Shown here piece after piece: positions 62,478 through 64,000 of a stretch of 64,000 nt of DNA. Origin of the DNA: an uncultured Sphingomonadaceae bacterium (lineage in GTDB: Bacteria > Pseudomonadota > Alphaproteobacteria > Sphingomonadales > Sphingomonadaceae); the NCBI GenBank assembly GCA_913060895.1, contig CAJXSN010000008.1, forward strand, positions 1-64,000. Direction: 5' to 3'. Within the stretch, counting starts at the first letter, position 1, and each line of letters begins with the position of its first letter. The notes under the pieces were generated by a model. That model had not been told where the DNA came from and did no database searches. It worked only from the letters and a program-made list of their open reading frames with translations. The position numbers and the translations under genes are program-made.

Positions 62478-63226
62478 TGCTGAAAATCGAAAACCTCTCC
62501 GCCACCATCGCGGACAAACAAATCCTCAATGGCCTGACGCTGGAAGTCGCTGCGGGCGAGATCCATGCCATCATGGGCCCCAATGGCGCGGGAAAGTCCA
62601 CATTGTCTTACGTGCTGGGCGGGCGTCCGGGTTACGAAGTCACTGGCGGCAGCGTCGAGTTCATGGGCAAGGATCTGCTGGATATGGAACCGCATGAGCG
62701 GGCCGCGGCAGGCCTGTTCCTCGGCTTCCAATACCCGGTCGAAATCCCCGGCGTGTCCAATGTCCAGTTCCTGCGCGAAGCCCTGAATGCCCAGCGCACT
62801 GCGCGCGGCGAAGACCCGCTGTCGGGCGGCGAATTTCTGAAGCTGGCGAAGGAAAAGGCCGCGCTGCTGGGCATGGACATGGAAATGCTCAAGCGGAACG
62901 TGAATGTCGGCTTCTCCGGCGGCGAGAAGAAGCGCGCCGAGATGGTCCAGATGGGCATCCTCGGCCCGCAATTTGCTGTACTGGACGAAACGGACAGCGG
63001 CCTCGACATCGATGCCCTGCGCGTTGTGGGGGACGGGATCAATGCCATCATGCGTGACCCCGCGCGCGGCGTGTTGCTGATTACGCACTACCAGCGCCTG
63101 CTCGACACGGTGAAACCGGACAAGGTCAGCATTCTGGCTGCCGGGCGCATTGTGCAGACCGGCGGCGCGGACCTCGCCATGCGGCTGGAGGCCGAGGGTT
63201 ACGACGCTGTCATGGCGGCGGCATGA
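62477..63226 (+). CDS. sufC: Fe-S cluster assembly ATPase SufC
   Basis: 249-aa ABC-type ATPase of SufBCD. Walker A MGPNGAGKSTLSYVL, Q-loop LGFQYPVEIPG, signature FSGGEKKRAEMVQM and Walker B FAVLDETDSGLDIDAL. The ATG overlaps the preceding stop by one base and the sufD start overlaps its stop (ATGA). Confidence 0.97.
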   Translation: MLKIENLSATIADKQILNGLTLEVAAGEIHAIMGPNGAGKSTLSYVLGGRPGYEVTGGSVEFMGKDLLDMEPHERAAAGLFLGFQYPVEIPGVSNVQFLREALNAQRTARGEDPLSGGEFLKLAKEKAALLGMDMEMLKRNVNVGFSGGEKKRAEMVQMGILGPQFAVLDETDSGLDIDALRVVGDGINAIMRDPARGVLLITHYQRLLDTVKPDKVSILAAGRIVQTGGADLAMRLEAEGYDAVMAAA

Positions 63227-63981
63227 CCCAGGACATTACTCTCCCCACCCGCAAGGACGAGGCATGGCGCTATTCGGACACCGATGCGCTGGCCGGCATG
63301 GATCTGGGCACGTTCGACGACTGGCGCGATATCGATGTCGCGGCGGGCGAGACCTACCGCGATTTTCTGACCATCGGTGACAGTGAAGCGGTGGAATTGC
63401 GCCGCATCCGCGTAAAGGTTGGCGAGAACGCCCGATGCGAGCTGTTCGGCGTGATTACGGGCGGGCAGCTGGGCCGAATTGAGATCGTCGTAATGCTGGC
63501 AAAGGGCGCGCATTTCGAGATGGGCGGCGTGACCTTGGGCGGGCGTGACACAACCCGCGAATTCGTCACCCGGGTGGTGCATGAGGAGCCCGAGGCGACC
63601 AGCAACCAGACCGTTCGCAGTGTCCATTGGGGGCAGGGTACGGGCAATTTCCTCGGCCGGATCGACGTGGTGCGCGATGCGCAGAAAACCGATGCGGCGC
63701 AAAGCTTCAAGGGGTTGCTGCTGGAAAAGGGCGCGAGTGTTAATTCCGTGCCCCAGCTGGAAATCTATGCCGACGATGTGAAGTGCGCGCATGGCGCGAC
63801 CGTGGGCCAACTCGATGAAACCGCACGGTTTTATATGGCGGCACGCGGCCTGCCGCCTGAGCTATCGCGAAAGCTGCTGGTGCAGGCGTTTCTGGGCGAT
63901 GCCTTCGTATCGCTGGATGACGAGGAAGAGCGCGAGCGGTTGATGGGTATCGCACTGGCCAAGCTGGACGCTCACCTATGA
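63223..63981 (+). CDS. sufD: Fe-S cluster assembly protein SufD (short form)
   Basis: 252-aa SufD. TRKDEAWRYSDTDALAGMD is the N-terminal signature; the beta-helix core has GAHFEMGGVTLGGRDTTREF and the C-terminal block CAHGATVGQLDETARFYMAARG with LVQAFLGDAF. It lacks most of the N-terminal region of the 423-aa E. coli protein, typical of sphingomonads. Confidence 0.94.
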   Translation: MTQDITLPTRKDEAWRYSDTDALAGMDLGTFDDWRDIDVAAGETYRDFLTIGDSEAVELRRIRVKVGENARCELFGVITGGQLGRIEIVVMLAKGAHFEMGGVTLGGRDTTREFVTRVVHEEPEATSNQTVRSVHWGQGTGNFLGRIDVVRDAQKTDAAQSFKGLLLEKGASVNSVPQLEIYADDVKCAHGATVGQLDETARFYMAARGLPPELSRKLLVQAFLGDAFVSLDDEEERERLMGIALAKLDAHL

Positions 63982-64000
63982 ACGATATGACCCCTCCCGG
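63978..64000 (+). CDS. Start of next suf-operon gene (cut by window end), probably cysteine desulfurase
   Basis: ATG at 63978 overlaps the sufD stop (ATGA). Only seven codons (MNDMTPP) are inside the window. In suf operons sufS usually follows sufD, so the identity is inferred from position alone. Confidence 0.5.

Overview
The window is a 64 kb stretch of dense, GC-rich alphaproteobacterial core chromosome. The lineage markers are TrcR (DUF1013), SciP (DUF1153), DUF1192 next to a PIG3-type quinone oxidoreductase, Coq7, a short SufD and an Rrf2-led suf operon. Together they suggest Sphingomonadales, most likely an Erythrobacteraceae-like genus; that placement is inference from gene content and protein style, not from a database search. 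I see no rRNA, tRNA, insertion sequence, prophage or CRISPR array. The first 36 bases are not genomic: positions 3-36 match the Illumina Nextera read-2 transposase adapter, so the left edge is an untrimmed contig end.

Layout. 0.1-1.7 kb: an anchored M23 (LytM) peptidase. 1.8-4.5 kb: overlapping operon hemB, two tandem GNAT acetyltransferases, gamma carbonic anhydrase. 4.6-7.2 kb (minus): ligase-associated MBL exonuclease and ATP-dependent DNA ligase. 7.3-10.0 kb (minus): clpA and a DUF1192 protein. 10.1-16 kb (plus): quinone oxidoreductase, then a PHO-box-preceded metallophosphoesterase/glycosyltransferase pair (probable PlcP-Agt lipid remodelling), trcR and an acyl-CoA ligase. 16-17.6 kb (minus): bactofilin and M23 peptidase with overlapping reading frames. 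17.9-24.1 kb (plus): nadD, rsfS, rlmH (apparent ATC start), EnvC-like factor, ctpA, dsbB, coq7 and a secreted protein.

24.1-27.7 kb: wecB and wecC (plus) and a convergent UDP-glucuronate 4-epimerase, all making nucleotide-sugar precursors for surface polysaccharide. 27.7-30.6 kb (minus): dnaJ-family gene, yihY-like gene, fabI. 30.8-33.2 kb (plus): pdxH, CDF transporter and PhzF protein joined by ATGA/GTGA overlaps. 33.2-36.9 kb: serine hydrolase lipoprotein, a divergent small membrane protein, mnmA, then a small unknown gene coupled to sciP. 37-43.5 kb (plus): GlsB-like protein, RND adaptor, RND pump with extra membrane segments, DUF445 protein.

43.5-47.6 kb (minus): TonB-like protein, etfA, etfB, sucC. 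47.8-51.5 kb: CysQ-like phosphatase, OmpA lipoprotein, CNNM/CorC-like protein and an unknown protein. 51.5-51.8 kb holds what looks like a decayed gene. 51.8-56.5 kb (minus): AMP-forming acyl-CoA synthetase, gamma-glutamyltransferase, pyrD. 56.5-56.8 kb carries a terminator with no upstream gene on its strand, a small-RNA candidate. 56.8-59.6 kb: DUF885 peptidase and an AraC regulator. 59.7-64 kb: suf operon (Rrf2 regulator, sufB, small membrane protein, DUF559-like protein, sufC, sufD, start of the next gene), preceded by a perfect 7-bp dyad.

The most interesting signals are the PHO-box array in front of the PlcP-Agt-like pair, the two unrelated genes inside the suf operon with a candidate Rrf2 operator ahead of it, the orphan terminator/sRNA candidate, the rlmH ATC start, and the terminator hairpin abutting the TonB-like gene.
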